Position numbers and translations under genes: made by a program. Below are positions 34,105-44,980 of a stretch of 64,000 nucleotides of DNA, one piece after another. Position 1 is the stretch's first letter; the number at the start of each line of letters is the position of its first letter. The DNA comes from Hyphomicrobiales bacterium. Its GTDB lineage: Bacteria; Pseudomonadota; Alphaproteobacteria; Rhizobiales; MH13. The DNA lies in contig JAEPOK010000001.1 of assembly GCA_017642935.1 (NCBI GenBank), positions 992,001 through 1,056,000 of the forward strand. Direction: 5' to 3'. A model generated the notes under the pieces. That model ran no database searches. It saw only the letters and a list, made by a program, of their open reading frames with translations, and was not told the origin of the DNA.

Positions 34105-34788
34105 TTGGCGGACCAGCCCATTGAATGGCGCGTTGAGCCCGGCTTGGTGGACTATGATTCTGCTGTTGAGGCGATGGAGGAGCGTGTTGCAGACATCCGC
34201 CATGGTCGCAAAGATGAGCTGATCTGGCTGGTCGAGCACCCGCCACTTTACACGGCTGGCACCAGTGCAGACGCCGCCGATCTGGTGGCGCCGGATCGGT
34301 TCCCTGTCTTCAGGACCGGTCGAGGCGGCCAGTACACCTATCACGGCCCCGGCCAACGCGTTGCCTATGTGATGCTCGACCTCAACAGGCGCGGCAAGGA
34401 TGTGCGCGCATTCGTTGCCGGTCTTGAGGCTTGGATCATTGCGACGCTTGATCGCTTTAATGTTCGCGGCGAGCGGCGTGAGGATCGCGTTGGCGTTTGG
34501 GTGCGAAGGCCGGAAAAGCCCTCACCCATTCCTGGGACCGTTGCTGAGGACAAAATTGCGGCGATTGGCATACGGGTGCGCCAATGGGTGAGCTTTCACG
34601 GCATCAGCATCAATGTTGAGCCGGACCTGGAGCATTTCTCCGGCATCGTGCCGTGCGGGGTGACCGAGCATGGGGTCACGAGCTTGGTCGATCTCGGACT
34701 GCCCGTGACGATGGAAGATCTCGACCTGGCCCTCAAGGGGGAAGCGGAAAGCCTGTTTGGGCCGCTCGCGGTGTCGCAACCGGCTTAG
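34105..34788 (+). CDS. lipB: Octanoyltransferase LipB
   Basis: About 227 residues. LipB transfers octanoyl from acyl carrier protein to lipoyl domains. The family pattern is complete: [17 protein letters not shown], then [22 protein letters not shown], the catalytic Lys in [19 protein letters not shown] and the catalytic Cys in [14 protein letters not shown]. The best start in frame is TTG 34105; no ATG or GTG is seen in this frame before it and no clear Shine-Dalgarno was found, so the N-terminus is uncertain (the reading upstream, TLDGDQLF, may be coding from a non-standard start). It converges on comEC with a 4-nt overlap. Confidence 0.92.
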   Translation: MADQPIEWRVEPGLVDYDSAVEAMEERVADIRHGRKDELIWLVEHPPLYTAGTSADAADLVAPDRFPVFRTGRGGQYTYHGPGQRVAYVMLDLNRRGKDVRAFVAGLEAWIIATLDRFNVRGERREDRVGVWVRRPEKPSPIPGTVAEDKIAAIGIRVRQWVSFHGISINVEPDLEHFSGIVPCGVTEHGVTSLVDLGLPVTMEDLDLALKGEAESLFGPLAVSQPA

Positions 34789-37040
34789 TCCGCCACCACT
34801 TCCCAGGGGCGCGTCCGGCGCTCAAAGGTCGGCCAAAAGCGCAATCCAGACGGTTCAACGTCATCGGCGACCAAAGTCACGGCGCCATGGTCACGCAATG
34901 TGCTTGCATCGATGATGACGGCTGCCTCACAGTCTGATGGCGCGTCAAGCTCTGTGATCACGACTGATGCTAGCCGACAGTCCTCGTCCAGCGCGGCCGG
35001 GTCGAGAATGTGGGCGACGACGACACCTGTGTCGAGCCTTGCCACGCAGCCGAGCGGATCACAGGTCCAGAGCGATGACCCGTTTGACTGAGACGGATCA
35101 AGCGCTAACCGCTGATGCCACATATCGACCGAAAAGCGACTGCCGCGCCTGATCGACCGATCGATGCTGGTTACGCTGCCTTGTGCATCATCAACCAGGG
35201 CGACCGTCTGCGCCTGACGTTCCACGATCAGCAACGGCACGGGTTGAAACAGACCGACCACTGGAATCAGAGCGAGCGGCACGCAGCCCAGCAAACGCGC
35301 CCTGCCGACAAAAAGCGCCGCCACGCATCCGGCAAAGGTCATCAGGAGCAAGGCTTGCGGCGTGATCGCCGGCACGCCAATGCGCGATGCCTCAAGGCTC
35401 GCGACCCATCGTGCAACGGCCATGACCGCGTCGATCCCAAACCCCATGGCCGCGAGCGGGGCGGATTCCAGCGCAAAGGGCGTCAAAAACAGTGCCAACA
35501 GGCCTGCCGGCATGATGACGAGCGAGACCAGCGGCAACGCCAGCACATTGCCAATCAATCCGAGCGGTGCACCGAAAGAGAAGTGGTAGGCGGCGAACGG
35601 CGCTGTGGCGAGCCCCGCGACCAGCGAGGTTAGCGCAATTCCGCCAATTACCGAGAGAGGTCGGAAGAGTGCCCCTGCCCGACTGGTCTCCAACGCCATG
35701 CGCCACGCCCAGGTGCTGCGCGAGGTCGTCCATGCGCCGTAGAAGGCGATTAATGCGAGCGTGGCGGCAAAAGACATCTGAAAGCTCGGCCCGAGGATGC
35801 TCTCGGGGTGGATGACCAACACCACGATGGCGGCGAACGCCACGCCGCGTATCGTCAACGCTCGCCGGCTCGCCATCATGGCCACCAGCACAAGCACGAT
35901 CATGACGAAGGCACGCTGCGTGGCCGTGCTGGCGCCCGACAAGGCCAGATAACCCGATGCAATGATCAACCCGCCGAGCGCTGCCCATCGCATCGTGGAG
36001 CTTGCCGCTGATGCTGACGGGTGAAGCGCGAGCAGCAAATTGATGAGCGCGATGGCCGACAGGGTCATCATGGCCATGTGCATGCCTGAGATCGCCAGCA
36101 AATGGGCTAGACCAGCACGACGCAATTCCTCGGCGCTTTCTTCCGATAGTCCATCACGGATACCAACCAAGAGCGCCGCAGCGATGGCGCCGGTGTCGCC
36201 AGGCAGGACCTCGGTGATCCGCTGCGCAACACCTAACCGCGTCCGCTCAATGGCCTGGTGGACCGAACCGACGCCAAGATCGTCCACCGACGGCGCACTG
36301 ATGCGCGTTGGTCGGCCATAGCTAAACCCCGTTGCGCCGATGCCATCAAAGTAAAGCTCACGGCGCATGTTGCGCGCACCAGGCATCACCGGTTCGGGCG
36401 GTGATCCAAGCCGGGCGAGAACCTCGATGTGATCGCCGGGCGCTAGGGTGCCGGGTTCAGCGATGACGGTGATGCGGATGCGGTCAGGCGTGGCGTCGGG
36501 CGCGATATCCTCGATCGCGAGTTGATCGAGCGTCAGCCTGGCGCGCGTCGGCGTGCGTTGTTCCAAGCGAACAATCCGCCCCGTGACCTCGTCCGTCGTC
36601 TCGCGCAAGATTTGCGGCGCATCGGCGATGCGCGCGGTTTGCGCACCGAGAAGCACGCCAAGAACCAAGGAGAACGCCAGCAGAACTCCATGAATTGATG
36701 CCTGATTGCGATTACGCCAGCTCAAAACTCCCAGCACCAGCGCCGCAGGATACAATGCCCAGAGCGCCGGTTCGTGCGGTAGCGCGAAATAGCCGATCAA
36801 GCCCGCGCCGAATGCAACCACCAACCAAGCAGGGCCATGGCCCATGGATAGCGAGGCATCCACCGCGCGGCCAAGGGCAAGAACCCCGCGGGAAACCCAA
36901 GATTTTTCGTTGTCCACATCGTCTTCAACGACGCTGAACGGTCGCGATCGGCCGACGCCACCGACGGCGACAAGCCGTTCCAGCGCAATGGATGAGAGCG
37001 CCTTTGGATTGGCGCCTGTCTTGTGGTTTTCCTCAGCCAT
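34785..37040 (-). CDS. comEC: ComEC/Rec2-family membrane protein
   Basis: 751 residues from ATG 37040 (12 more if 37076 is used). It has an N-terminal DUF4131-like soluble domain with hydrophobic segments (about 40-230), a Competence domain with many helices ([36 protein letters not shown] is the hallmark, about residues 265-300), and a C-terminal region resembling the metallo-beta-lactamase domain. I see no HxHxDH metal motif there, so that domain is probably catalytically dead, as in other Rhizobiales. It is the DNA-uptake channel family. Its stop overlaps that of lipB; it is divergent from gltX. Confidence 0.9.
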   Translation of the reverse strand: MAEENHKTGANPKALSSIALERLVAVGGVGRSRPFSVVEDDVDNEKSWVSRGVLALGRAVDASLSMGHGPAWLVVAFGAGLIGYFALPHEPALWALYPAALVLGVLSWRNRNQASIHGVLLAFSLVLGVLLGAQTARIADAPQILRETTDEVTGRIVRLEQRTPTRARLTLDQLAIEDIAPDATPDRIRITVIAEPGTLAPGDHIEVLARLGSPPEPVMPGARNMRRELYFDGIGATGFSYGRPTRISAPSVDDLGVGSVHQAIERTRLGVAQRITEVLPGDTGAIAAALLVGIRDGLSEESAEELRRAGLAHLLAISGMHMAMMTLSAIALINLLLALHPSASAASSTMRWAALGGLIIASGYLALSGASTATQRAFVMIVLVLVAMMASRRALTIRGVAFAAIVVLVIHPESILGPSFQMSFAATLALIAFYGAWTTSRSTWAWRMALETSRAGALFRPLSVIGGIALTSLVAGLATAPFAAYHFSFGAPLGLIGNVLALPLVSLVIMPAGLLALFLTPFALESAPLAAMGFGIDAVMAVARWVASLEASRIGVPAITPQALLLMTFAGCVAALFVGRARLLGCVPLALIPVVGLFQPVPLLIVERQAQTVALVDDAQGSVTSIDRSIRRGSRFSVDMWHQRLALDPSQSNGSSLWTCDPLGCVARLDTGVVVAHILDPAALDEDCRLASVVITELDAPSDCEAAVIIDASTLRDHGAVTLVADDVEPSGLRFWPTFERRTRPWEVVAD

Positions 37041-37202
37041 GGCGCGCGAGCCATACGTTCTGGGCGTGCTGGCCAATGGTTGTGTGCAGCGCCAAACATG
37101 GTAAGTGCGAGCACGCCATTTCCCTGAACACCCTCATCTGCCGCCTTGCAGCCTACGCGCCGCGCGGCGATCCTATCCTGCCACAAGCGAGCCCTGCCTG
37201 AT

Positions 37203-38645
37203 ATGAGCCAATCCGGTCACGCCACCCCGCCGATCGTCACCCGTTTTGCCCCCTCGCCCACCGGCTTTTTGCACATTGGTGGCGCGCGCACGGCCCTGTT
37301 CAACTGGCTCTATGCCAAGTCGGTTGGCGGTGTAATGCGGCTGCGCATCGAAGACACCGACAAGGCGCGATCCACCAGCGAGGCTATCGACGCGATCTTG
37401 GACAGCCTTGCTTGGCTTGGTCTCGATCATGATGGCGAGACGGTTTTCCAGTCGCAGCGTGGCGACCGGCATGCTGAGGTGGCCAACCAACTGCTCGCCG
37501 AAGGCAAAGCCTATAAGTGCTACGCGACACCGAACGAGCTGACGCAGATGCGCGAAGAGGCGCGCGCCGCCGGTAAACCACCCCGCTATGATGGTCGCTG
37601 GCGCGACAGGCCCGACAGCGATGCACCAGCCGGCGCGCCCTTTGCGGTGCGGATCAAGGCGCCGCAGGATGGCGCGACGGTGGTAGACGATAAGGTCCAG
37701 GGTTCGGTCAAAACGCCGAACAAAGACCTCGACGATTTCATCATCTTGCGGTCCGACGGCACGCCGACCTATATGCTCGCCGTCGTCGTGGACGACCATG
37801 ATATGGGCGTCACGCACGTCATTCGCGGCGATGATCATTTGACCAATGCCGCCCGACAGAGCGTCATCTATGATGCGCTCGGCTGGGACCGGTCGGTGTT
37901 TGCCCACATTCCCCTGATCCACGGCCCCGATGGGGCGAAGCTTTCCAAACGCCATGGCGCTGTGGGGGCAGAAGCCTACCGCGCCGATGGGTTCCTGCCG
38001 GAAACCATGCGTAACTATCTGGCGCGCCTCGGTTGGGCACATGGCGACGATGAAATTTTCTCCACCGAACAAGCCATTGAATGGTTCGGATTTGACGGCA
38101 TGGGCAAGTCAGCCGCGCGCTTTGATGTGCAGAAACTGACGGCCCTCAACGCGCACTATATGCGCTCAATGGACGAAGCCGACTTCAAGGTGGCCTTGGC
38201 GACAAGCCTGCCCTACCTGCCCAATCGCGATAAACTGCCCGATCCGCTTGAGGGCGAGGCCAAAGACCGTTTCGACGTGGCGCTACCGGGCCTGCGCGAA
38301 CGTGCCCGCACCCTGGTTGAACTCATTGACAGCGCTGCGTTCCTGTTCGCCGCGCGCCCTCTGGTTTTGGAAGAAAAAGCTGCCGCTCTGCTGACCGACG
38401 AGGCCCGCGCCCATCTGAAAGCCCTTCATGGCACTTACTCGGGTCTTACCGATTGGGATGCTGAAGCGCTTGAAGCGGCCACGAAAGCCTATGCGGAAAA
38501 CGCCGGCATCAAACTCGGTGCCGTTGCCCAGCCCTTGCGGGCCGCGTTGACGGGCTCGAAGACCAGTCCTGGGATCTATGATGTTCTGATTGCGCTGGGC
38601 CGCGATGAGTCCTTGGCGCGCATCGGCGACCAAGCTGCCGCATAG
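37203..38645 (+). CDS. gltX: Glutamyl-tRNA synthetase
   Basis: 480 residues from ATG 37203 (MSQSGH); a longer frame from 37146 has no family support. The HIGH-type motif is [15 protein letters not shown] (residues 12-26) and the KMSKS-type motif is AKLSKRHG (near 245). It loads glutamate onto tRNA-Glu, and possibly tRNA-Gln in organisms using the transamidation route. Length and the EDTDKARS motif fit the discriminating or non-discriminating bacterial class equally. It lies divergent from comEC, upstream of gltA, the standard Rhizobiales order except that lexA is not present in between. Confidence 0.96.
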   Translation: MSQSGHATPPIVTRFAPSPTGFLHIGGARTALFNWLYAKSVGGVMRLRIEDTDKARSTSEAIDAILDSLAWLGLDHDGETVFQSQRGDRHAEVANQLLAEGKAYKCYATPNELTQMREEARAAGKPPRYDGRWRDRPDSDAPAGAPFAVRIKAPQDGATVVDDKVQGSVKTPNKDLDDFIILRSDGTPTYMLAVVVDDHDMGVTHVIRGDDHLTNAARQSVIYDALGWDRSVFAHIPLIHGPDGAKLSKRHGAVGAEAYRADGFLPETMRNYLARLGWAHGDDEIFSTEQAIEWFGFDGMGKSAARFDVQKLTALNAHYMRSMDEADFKVALATSLPYLPNRDKLPDPLEGEAKDRFDVALPGLRERARTLVELIDSAAFLFAARPLVLEEKAAALLTDEARAHLKALHGTYSGLTDWDAEALEAATKAYAENAGIKLGAVAQPLRAALTGSKTSPGIYDVLIALGRDESLARIGDQAAA

Positions 38646-38882
38646 ATTTCTCAACGGTTTGAATCTATGGCATATTTTGACGAAGACAGGCGTCAAAACT
38701 CGCCTGTCTATGCGTCCTTTGGCGGCTTGTGGGCAGGCGGTAATTTCGCTACCCACTCCCCACAGCCTGACCGATGGGTGCGTTGCGGCATAACCATCCG
38801 TTTTTCCCGACTTGGGAAAGACTGATGGATCGACCTCGCCCAGCCCACGCTCCGGTCCGACAAAAAGAGGAGAGCGTCTCAT

Positions 38883-40187
38883 ATGGGCGATACCAACGGC
38901 AACAAAACAGCGACCCTGAGCCTTGATGGCAATACGCATGAATTCAAGGTGCGCTCCGGAACGATTGGTCCGGATGTCATTGATATATCAAAGCTTTACG
39001 CGACGACTGGCGCTTTCACCTATGATCCTGGGTTCACCTCAACCGGATCCTGTGAATCCGAAATCACCTATATCGATGGCGACAAGGGCATTCTGCTGCA
39101 CCGCGGTTATCCGATCGATCAATTGGCCGAGCATGGTGACTTTCTGGAGACCTGCTACCTGCTGCTTTACGGCGAGTTGCCAACGTCCGCTCAGAAGGCC
39201 GACTTTGACAACCGCGTAACCCGCCACACCATGCTGCACGAGCAGATGGCGCGGTTCTTCACCGGTTTCCGTCGTGACGCACACCCGATGGCGATTGTGT
39301 GTGGCGTCGTCGGCGCTCTGTCGGCGTTCTATCACGACTCCACCGACATTTCCGACCCGCACCAGCGGATGGTGGCCTCGCTTCGCATGATCGCCAAGCT
39401 GCCGACGATTGCGGCGATGGCGCTGAAATACTCGATCGGTCAGCCGTTCGTTTATCCGCGCAATGATCTCGATTACGCAGCCAACTTCCTGCACATGTGC
39501 TTTGCGGTGCCGTGCGAGGAGTACAAGATCAATCCTGTGCTCGCCCGTGCCATGGATCGCATCTTCATACTGCATGCCGACCATGAGCAGAACGCGTCGA
39601 CATCGACGGTTCGCCTGGCAGGTTCGTCTGGCGCCAACCCATTTGCCTGCATCGCGGCTGGTATTGCCTGCCTTTGGGGTCCTGCCCATGGCGGCGCCAA
39701 CGAGGCCGCGCTTAACATGCTGGCCGAAATCGGCTCGGTGGAGAACATCCCGGCCTATGTCGCCCGCGCCAAGGACAAGGACGATCCCTTCCGTCTGATG
39801 GGCTTTGGCCACCGGGTTTATAAAAACTACGATCCACGCGCCAAGATCATGCAGAAGACCTGCCATGAGGTTCTCGGCGAGCTCGGCATCACCGATGATC
39901 CCATGCTGGAAGTGGCGATGGAGCTGGAGCGCATTGCGCTGACGGATGAGTATTTCATCGACAAGAAACTCTACCCGAACATCGATTTCTATTCCGGTAT
40001 CACGCTGAAAGCGCTTGGGTTTGCGCCGAACATGTTCACCGTGCTGTTCGCGCTTGCCCGCACGGTCGGCTGGATTGCCCAGTGGAAAGAGATGGTCGAA
40101 GATCCGCAACAACGCATCGGCCGCCCGCGCCAGCTCTACACGGGTGAAGCGCAACGCGACTATGTGTCGATGTCGCGCCGCAAATAG
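38883..40187 (+). CDS. gltA: Citrate synthase (type II)
   Basis: 434 residues, the size of hexameric type II enzymes. Active-site motifs: the His of [29 protein letters not shown] (His and Asp-loop signature), and [13 protein letters not shown]. It condenses oxaloacetate and acetyl-CoA as the entry step of the TCA cycle. The ATG has GAGGAG about 9 nt upstream. A 237-bp gap with its promoter separates it from gltX; a GC-rich hairpin with T-run (40218-40243) follows. Confidence 0.97.
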   Translation: MGDTNGNKTATLSLDGNTHEFKVRSGTIGPDVIDISKLYATTGAFTYDPGFTSTGSCESEITYIDGDKGILLHRGYPIDQLAEHGDFLETCYLLLYGELPTSAQKADFDNRVTRHTMLHEQMARFFTGFRRDAHPMAIVCGVVGALSAFYHDSTDISDPHQRMVASLRMIAKLPTIAAMALKYSIGQPFVYPRNDLDYAANFLHMCFAVPCEEYKINPVLARAMDRIFILHADHEQNASTSTVRLAGSSGANPFACIAAGIACLWGPAHGGANEAALNMLAEIGSVENIPAYVARAKDKDDPFRLMGFGHRVYKNYDPRAKIMQKTCHEVLGELGITDDPMLEVAMELERIALTDEYFIDKKLYPNIDFYSGITLKALGFAPNMFTVLFALARTVGWIAQWKEMVEDPQQRIGRPRQLYTGEAQRDYVSMSRRK

Positions 40188-40217
40188 GTTCGTTGAACAG
40201 TCAACGAGCAAACGAGA

Positions 40218-40243
40218 AAGCCGGCCATTAAGGCCGGCTTTTT
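40218..40243 (+). terminator. gltA terminator, overlapping the lpxB 3-prime end
   Basis: AAGCCGGCC (40218-40226) pairs with GGCCGGCTT (40232-40240), followed by TTT to 40243. It is a strong rho-independent terminator for gltA. The convergent lpxB stop (40228-40230) lies in the loop, so the right arm and T-run also encode the last residues of LpxB (Lys-Ser-Arg-Pro). Confidence 0.92.
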
Positions 40244-41439
40244 AATGTTCTGTCTAAAGATAAAAACCGATCAACCACCACGCGCGCGCGCGCAGCGGGG
40301 CTTTGATCATCCGGTCCAGCCATCAGCGCATCAAGCTCTTGAAAGGCTTCAATCTGCGCCCGGCGCTCGGGCGTGTCCGTTATCAGCGGCACAAGCGCGC
40401 GCGCCAGCGCCTCCGGTCGCGCGGTTTCATCGACATATTCGCGCACCACAGGTCGTCCGAGCACCAGATTGGGCAGGATGATGGTCCAAACCTTCACCAG
40501 ACGGCGAAACAGGTGCGCCAAAAAATCCAGCTTGTAGAGTACGACCATGGGGATACCAGCGAGCGCGACCTCCAGAGTCGCCGTACCGGACGCGACGATG
40601 GCAGCATGGGACCTGCGCATCGCAGCACGCTTGCCCTCCTGATCACCGACAACGGTGATCGTCACCGGCCAGTCTTTCACAAACTGGGTAATGTGAGCAG
40701 CGTGCTTCGGCACGGACGGCAGGACATAGATGGGTGTCGGCGCGCCGCGTTGCCTCATCAACTCATTGGCACGGGCGAGCGTCTCCCTCAGAACCGGCAA
40801 GTGGCGGGCGATTTCACCGCCCCGGCTTCCTGGCATGACGAGAACAGTCGTGGCGCCTTCGCCGAGCGCGGGACGTTCGTCGGCGGACTGTGGGCGCAGA
40901 CTTTCCAACTCGTCGATCAAGGGATGGCCAACATAGCTGGCCGGCGGCCCGCCAAGTCTTGAATGGGCCTCGACCTCAAAGGGTAACAGAACCAAAAGGT
41001 GATCGATGTAGGCACGCATTGTCGCCGCCCGGCTCTGACGCCACGCCCAGACGGATGGCGACACCCAACCGATGATCGGGATCTCGGGCGTCGCTTTGCG
41101 AACACGCTTGGCGACGCGGTGGGTGAAGTCGGGACTGTCGATCAAGACGACCACATCCGGCTTGGAGGCGATGATCGCATCAGCCGTTTGCTTGATCCGT
41201 CTCAGGATCGTCGGTAGCCGCGCGACCACGGGCGCAAGGCCCATGACCGCGATGTCTTCAATGTCGAAAAGGCTGTCCAAGCCTTGCTCGGCAAGCCCTT
41301 CGCCGCCAAGACCTTCGAACGTGACCGCATCACCATGACCTTGGCGCAGTTCGGCAGCCAGCGAGGCGCCTAACCGGTCGCCGGACGCTTCGCCGACGAC
41401 GAAAAACACGCGTTTGGGATCGGCAGCTGGCTCGGTCAT
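40228..41439 (-). CDS. lpxB: Lipid-A-disaccharide synthase
   Basis: 403 residues, family GT19. The opening RVFFVVGEASGDRLGASLAAEL is the family signature; VVLIDSPDFTHRVAKRVRK, WVSPSVWAWRQSRA and VMPGSRGGEIARHLPV follow in the usual order. It joins UDP-2,3-diacylglucosamine and lipid X to form the lipid A disaccharide at the inner face of the inner membrane. Its ATG overlaps the lpxI stop by 4 nt, making it the last gene of the lpx series. Its 3-prime end runs into the gltA terminator. Confidence 0.96.
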   Translation of the reverse strand: MTEPAADPKRVFFVVGEASGDRLGASLAAELRQGHGDAVTFEGLGGEGLAEQGLDSLFDIEDIAVMGLAPVVARLPTILRRIKQTADAIIASKPDVVVLIDSPDFTHRVAKRVRKATPEIPIIGWVSPSVWAWRQSRAATMRAYIDHLLVLLPFEVEAHSRLGGPPASYVGHPLIDELESLRPQSADERPALGEGATTVLVMPGSRGGEIARHLPVLRETLARANELMRQRGAPTPIYVLPSVPKHAAHITQFVKDWPVTITVVGDQEGKRAAMRRSHAAIVASGTATLEVALAGIPMVVLYKLDFLAHLFRRLVKVWTIILPNLVLGRPVVREYVDETARPEALARALVPLITDTPERRAQIEAFQELDALMAGPDDQSPAARARVVVDRFLSLDRTLKSRP

Positions 41440-42326
41440 GCTGGCATATCTTCAGCACTGGTCGGCACAAACGCCGATCGCGGCTCAGCTATCAGCGTGA
41501 CCTTGTGTTTTTTGCACAAAGCCACGACGTCCTTGCGCTGGCTGACAAGAACATGGCCAGCCTCCAAGACAATGGCCGAAAGCCCGGCATTGGCAGCGTT
41601 CTCGATGGTGCGCGGCCCAATGGTCGGCATATCAAGCCGCAAATCCTGCGACGGGCGTGTGCATTTGGCCAACGCGCCTTCGCGCATCTTGGCAGAAAAG
41701 CGCTTGGCGGCGCGCATGGTTCCTACCCGCTCCAACAGGCCATCGGTGCCCTCAGCGCCTTCCATGGCGACGATACGCCCGCCCACAGAGATGCCGCCTT
41801 GGCCCATATCGAGGTGGCCGGCGGTCCAAGCTGTGCGCATCGCCTTCATAACATCGATGCGGCCTGCATCGGTGAGTTTAGGCCCTGCCAAATGCCCTTC
41901 CTCAGCAAGAAGGGACGGCGCCACGTCCTGCGCGCCGACCAAATCAAATCCAAGGTCAGCGAATAGCTTGGCGAGCTTGTCGAGCACCGATGCGTCACCG
42001 CCTGCCAAAAGCGTCGTCAGAAGCTGCGGCAGAAGCTGCACCGCGCCCCAATCGAGCTTGACGGTCTTGTGGTCGGGCCTGCGCGCGATGCTGCCGATGA
42101 TCACCAGTTTTTCGGTCTCATGGTCTTTCAGGTGTCGCTGAAGCGCGCCGAACTGGCCCCAGCCAACACATTCTTGGCGTATCTCGGTATCGATGTTCGG
42201 AAGGTCGGCCTCGTCGGCGATGCCGATCACCAGCACATCGTGGCCGCGTGTGCGTGCGGCATGCGCCACCTCGACCGGCAGATGCCCGCCGCCTGCTAGA
42301 ATCGTAAGGTTTGGAAGGCTCGCCAT
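41436..42326 (-). CDS. lpxI: UDP-2,3-diacylglucosamine pyrophosphatase LpxI
   Basis: 296 residues from ATG 42326, chosen because MASLPNLTILAGGGHLPVEV matches the family start; the open frame continues to 42530 but that part overlaps lpxA. Family (DUF1009) motifs include WGQFGALQRHLKDHETEKLVIIG and a C-terminal domain with LPTIGPRTIENAANAGLSAIVLEAG. LpxI makes lipid X in alphaproteobacteria that lack LpxH. It lies between lpxA (10 bases upstream) and lpxB (4-nt overlap). Confidence 0.93.
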   Translation of the reverse strand: MASLPNLTILAGGGHLPVEVAHAARTRGHDVLVIGIADEADLPNIDTEIRQECVGWGQFGALQRHLKDHETEKLVIIGSIARRPDHKTVKLDWGAVQLLPQLLTTLLAGGDASVLDKLAKLFADLGFDLVGAQDVAPSLLAEEGHLAGPKLTDAGRIDVMKAMRTAWTAGHLDMGQGGISVGGRIVAMEGAEGTDGLLERVGTMRAAKRFSAKMREGALAKCTRPSQDLRLDMPTIGPRTIENAANAGLSAIVLEAGHVLVSQRKDVVALCKKHKVTLIAEPRSAFVPTSAEDMPA

Positions 42327-42336
42327 CGGCGCGCCG

Positions 42337-43134
42337 CTAGTCGCCAGCGTGCGGCAGGCAGAGCGCTCTGTCGGATCGCGAGCGGATGAAGTCGATGATG
42401 CGCTGCACGCCCGGGCTTTCGGTGAACATGTTGGCGACGTCCTCAACCCGCTCAGCAAGCGTGCCTTCATCGGAGAACAAAAGGCGGTAGGCTTGGCGGA
42501 TGGTGTGCACTTCCTCACGGTCGAAACCACGACGGCGCAGGCCGACGATATTCAGGCCGCTGAGCGAGGCACGGTTGCCGATCACCATGCCATAAGGAAT
42601 GACATCGTTCTCCACGCCTGTTAACCCGCCGACAAAGGCATGTTCACCAATTCGCACGAACTGATGCGCCGCCGAGCCGCCAGAAACGATGACGTGGCTT
42701 TCCACGGTGCAGTGACCCGCCATCATCACATTGTTGCCGAGGATGACCTGATTGCCGATCATGCAGTCATGCGCCACATGCGCCGACGCCATGAGCAGAC
42801 AGCTATCGCCGACCTTGGTGATCATGCCGCCATGCTCGGTGCCCGGTTGCACGGTCACATATTCGCGCATGGTCGTGTTGTTGCCTATCTCAAGCGTCGA
42901 TGGTTCGCCGTGATACTTCAAATCCTGCGGTCTATGGCCGATAGAGGCAAACGGAAACAGATGGCACCCGGCACCAATCGTCGTTCGCCCGGCCACGACA
43001 ACGTGGCTTTCCAGCTTGGTGTGATCGCCAAGCTTAACATCGCCACCAACATGGCAGAACGGCCCGATGGACACCCCCTCACCCAGTTCGGCGCCTGACT
43101 CGATCAGAGCCGTTGCATGGATGGAGGTGCTCAA
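42337..43134 (-). CDS. lpxA: Acyl-ACP--UDP-N-acetylglucosamine O-acyltransferase
   Basis: 265 residues with a left-handed beta-helix of hexapeptide repeats ([20 protein letters not shown] onward) and a helical C-terminus. The catalytic His lies in [10 protein letters not shown], and the [19 protein letters not shown] turn is typical of LpxA. It performs the first acylation in lipid A synthesis. Its start overlaps the fabZ stop by 4 nt (ATGA), so the two are coupled; both draw on the hydroxyacyl-ACP pool. Confidence 0.96.
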   Translation of the reverse strand: MSTSIHATALIESGAELGEGVSIGPFCHVGGDVKLGDHTKLESHVVVAGRTTIGAGCHLFPFASIGHRPQDLKYHGEPSTLEIGNNTTMREYVTVQPGTEHGGMITKVGDSCLLMASAHVAHDCMIGNQVILGNNVMMAGHCTVESHVIVSGGSAAHQFVRIGEHAFVGGLTGVENDVIPYGMVIGNRASLSGLNIVGLRRRGFDREEVHTIRQAYRLLFSDEGTLAERVEDVANMFTESPGVQRIIDFIRSRSDRALCLPHAGD

Positions 43135-43610
43135 GCTGTCGCCTCCGGATGGACGATCATCGCACTGATTTCAGCTTCGGCCGCCTTGGCGCCATCGACT
43201 TTCGCGACAGCGGCAAACTTCCAGATGTTGGCGCGTTGGCGCACTTTGGTGACCTCATAGTGCAGTACATCGCCAGGAATGACGGGCTTGCGGAATTTCG
43301 CGTTGTCGATGGTCATGAAATAGACCAGCGGTTGAATTGGGCGTTTGGGACTGGCGGCAATGCAAAGTGCGCCGGCGGTCTGCGCAATCCCTTCAATGAT
43401 CAGAACACCGGGCATAATCGGATGCCCCGGAAAATGCCCCTGGAAATGCGGCTCGTTCATAGTGACGTTCTTGATGCCGACACCGTAATTGTCGCCGTCC
43501 ATATCGACGATCTTGTCGACCAATAGAAACGGGTAGCGATGGGGCAAAAACTCCAGCAGCTGCTGAATATCGACGCTGTTCAGTACGGTGGGTGTTTCTG
43601 TCATATCCAT
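43131..43610 (-). CDS. fabZ: 3-hydroxyacyl-ACP dehydratase FabZ
   Basis: 159 residues from ATG 43610 (a GTG lies one codon earlier). Hot-dog fold with [16 protein letters not shown] and the active-site motif [20 protein letters not shown] (His and Glu). It dehydrates 3-hydroxyacyl-ACP in fatty acid synthesis, and so balances the hydroxymyristoyl-ACP supply for LpxA and LpxD. It sits between lpxD (110 bases upstream) and lpxA (4-nt overlap). Confidence 0.95.
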   Translation of the reverse strand: MDMTETPTVLNSVDIQQLLEFLPHRYPFLLVDKIVDMDGDNYGVGIKNVTMNEPHFQGHFPGHPIMPGVLIIEGIAQTAGALCIAASPKRPIQPLVYFMTIDNAKFRKPVIPGDVLHYEVTKVRQRANIWKFAAVAKVDGAKAAEAEISAMIVHPEATA

Positions 43611-43720
43611 CACGGGCCTTTAGGTCTGCGTAGAAAGCTCAGCCCTTACAGCATGTTCACGGTGTTGGTTCAAATGGCCGGAGGTCGAAAACCGGGGATC
43701 GTCTTCGAGAGATCGAGGGT

Positions 43721-44776
43721 TTAGTCCATGGGCTTAGTGCCCTGTTCGCCCAATCGCTTGATGGCGGCCAGCTCGCGGAACACTGTTCTGGCAGACTTGG
43801 CGGGCGTTCCCGCCCAGCGCGCGCCCGGCGGGACGTCATCTTTGACGTTGGATGCCGCAGCGATCTGCGCGCCCATGCCGATACGAAGATGGCCAGCCAC
43901 GCCCGAGTGCCCACCAATGGCGACAAAATCTTCCAACACCGATGAGCCGGCAATGCCGACCTGACCGACCAGAACGCAATGGCGGCCTATCTCGACGTTG
44001 TGACCGATCTGAACGAGGTTATCGATCTTGGTGCCTTCGCCGATGATCGTGTCACGCGTCGTGCCTCTGTCGATACAGGACCCGGCGCCGATCTCCACAT
44101 CGTCTTGAATGATCACGCGGCCAAGCTGCGGCACTTTCAAATGGCCCATCGGGCTCATAGCAAATCCAAAACCATCTTGGCCAATATTGACGCCGCTGTG
44201 GAGGATCACGCGATCACCGATCAGTGCGTGTTGGACGACCGCCTGGGCGCCAACATATCCGTCACGGCCAATCTGAACATGATGCGCAATCACCGCGCCG
44301 GCACAAACCGTCGTTCCAGCTCCAACAGCCGCATGGGCGCCAATAACCGCCCCGGATTCAATCGTTACACCCTCTTCCAGCGTGGCAGAGGGATCGATAT
44401 GCGCCGCTGGAGAAATACCCTCGCTGAGTACTGTGCCTTGCAGCTTGACGCCTGAGGGCACCATCAACGCCGCAGCGCGCGCGAAATCGCGATAGGGTTC
44501 TTTGGACACCAGGCCGACGACGCCCGGCTTCAGTCGGTCCTTAAAACGGTCAGCGAGGATGACGCAGCTGGCGTCTGTCGTCTCCAGATGCCCGGCATAC
44601 TTGGCGTTATCGAGAAACGACAACGTACCTTTGTCGGCCTGTTCAATAGGCGCAACGCCTACCAACTCCCGCCCGCTGGAGCCGACGTCGCCTCCAACCA
44701 GTTCCAAGCCAAGTGCCTTAGCGAGGCTTTCAGCTGAATGCGGCACGAGCGGCGGAAAAAAGGCTGGGCTGGTCAT
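43721..44776 (-). CDS. lpxD: UDP-3-O-(3-hydroxyacyl)glucosamine N-acyltransferase
   Basis: 351 residues from ATG 44776 (MTSPAFFPP); the frame to 44872 is an open extension without family similarity. An N-terminal LpxD uridine-binding domain (AKALGLELVGGD and ADKGTLSFLDNAKYAGHL) precedes hexapeptide repeats with the catalytic His in VQIGHNVEIGRHCVLVGQ. It performs the third lipid A step. A strong hairpin (44916-44947) lies between it and bamA, so it may have its own promoter. Confidence 0.95.
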   Translation of the reverse strand: MTSPAFFPPLVPHSAESLAKALGLELVGGDVGSSGRELVGVAPIEQADKGTLSFLDNAKYAGHLETTDASCVILADRFKDRLKPGVVGLVSKEPYRDFARAAALMVPSGVKLQGTVLSEGISPAAHIDPSATLEEGVTIESGAVIGAHAAVGAGTTVCAGAVIAHHVQIGRDGYVGAQAVVQHALIGDRVILHSGVNIGQDGFGFAMSPMGHLKVPQLGRVIIQDDVEIGAGSCIDRGTTRDTIIGEGTKIDNLVQIGHNVEIGRHCVLVGQVGIAGSSVLEDFVAIGGHSGVAGHLRIGMGAQIAAASNVKDDVPPGARWAGTPAKSARTVFRELAAIKRLGEQGTKPMD

Positions 44777-44915
44777 TGGAAACGAGTCACGCGAAAATTT
44801 GGTTCTGCACCTGATCCTTAGCGTGGATCCTCGCGCCTTGGCTACGGTCAACAGAACCTGTTTCGGTCGCACTTTCCGAACGTGCCTGCAGCCGAGTTCT
44901 TGCCAAAGAAACAGA

Positions 44916-44947
44916 AAAGGCCGTGGCTTTCATAAGCCACGGCCTTT
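44916..44947 (-). terminator. Hairpin terminator after bamA
   Basis: AAAGGCCGTGGCTT (44916-44929) pairs perfectly with AAGCCACGGCCTTT (44934-44947), a 14-bp stem with a TCAT loop. On the minus strand it follows the bamA stop by 33 bases and ends in CCTTTTCTG. It would stop or reduce transcription from bamA into lpxD. Confidence 0.85.
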
Positions 44948-44980
44948 GAAGATGTCGTAGAGACCGGCGGTTCAGATTTC

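Noticed and set aside
42327-42530. N-terminal extension of LpxI
   Set aside because: It overlaps lpxA in another frame and lacks family similarity; the family start MASLPN is at 42326.
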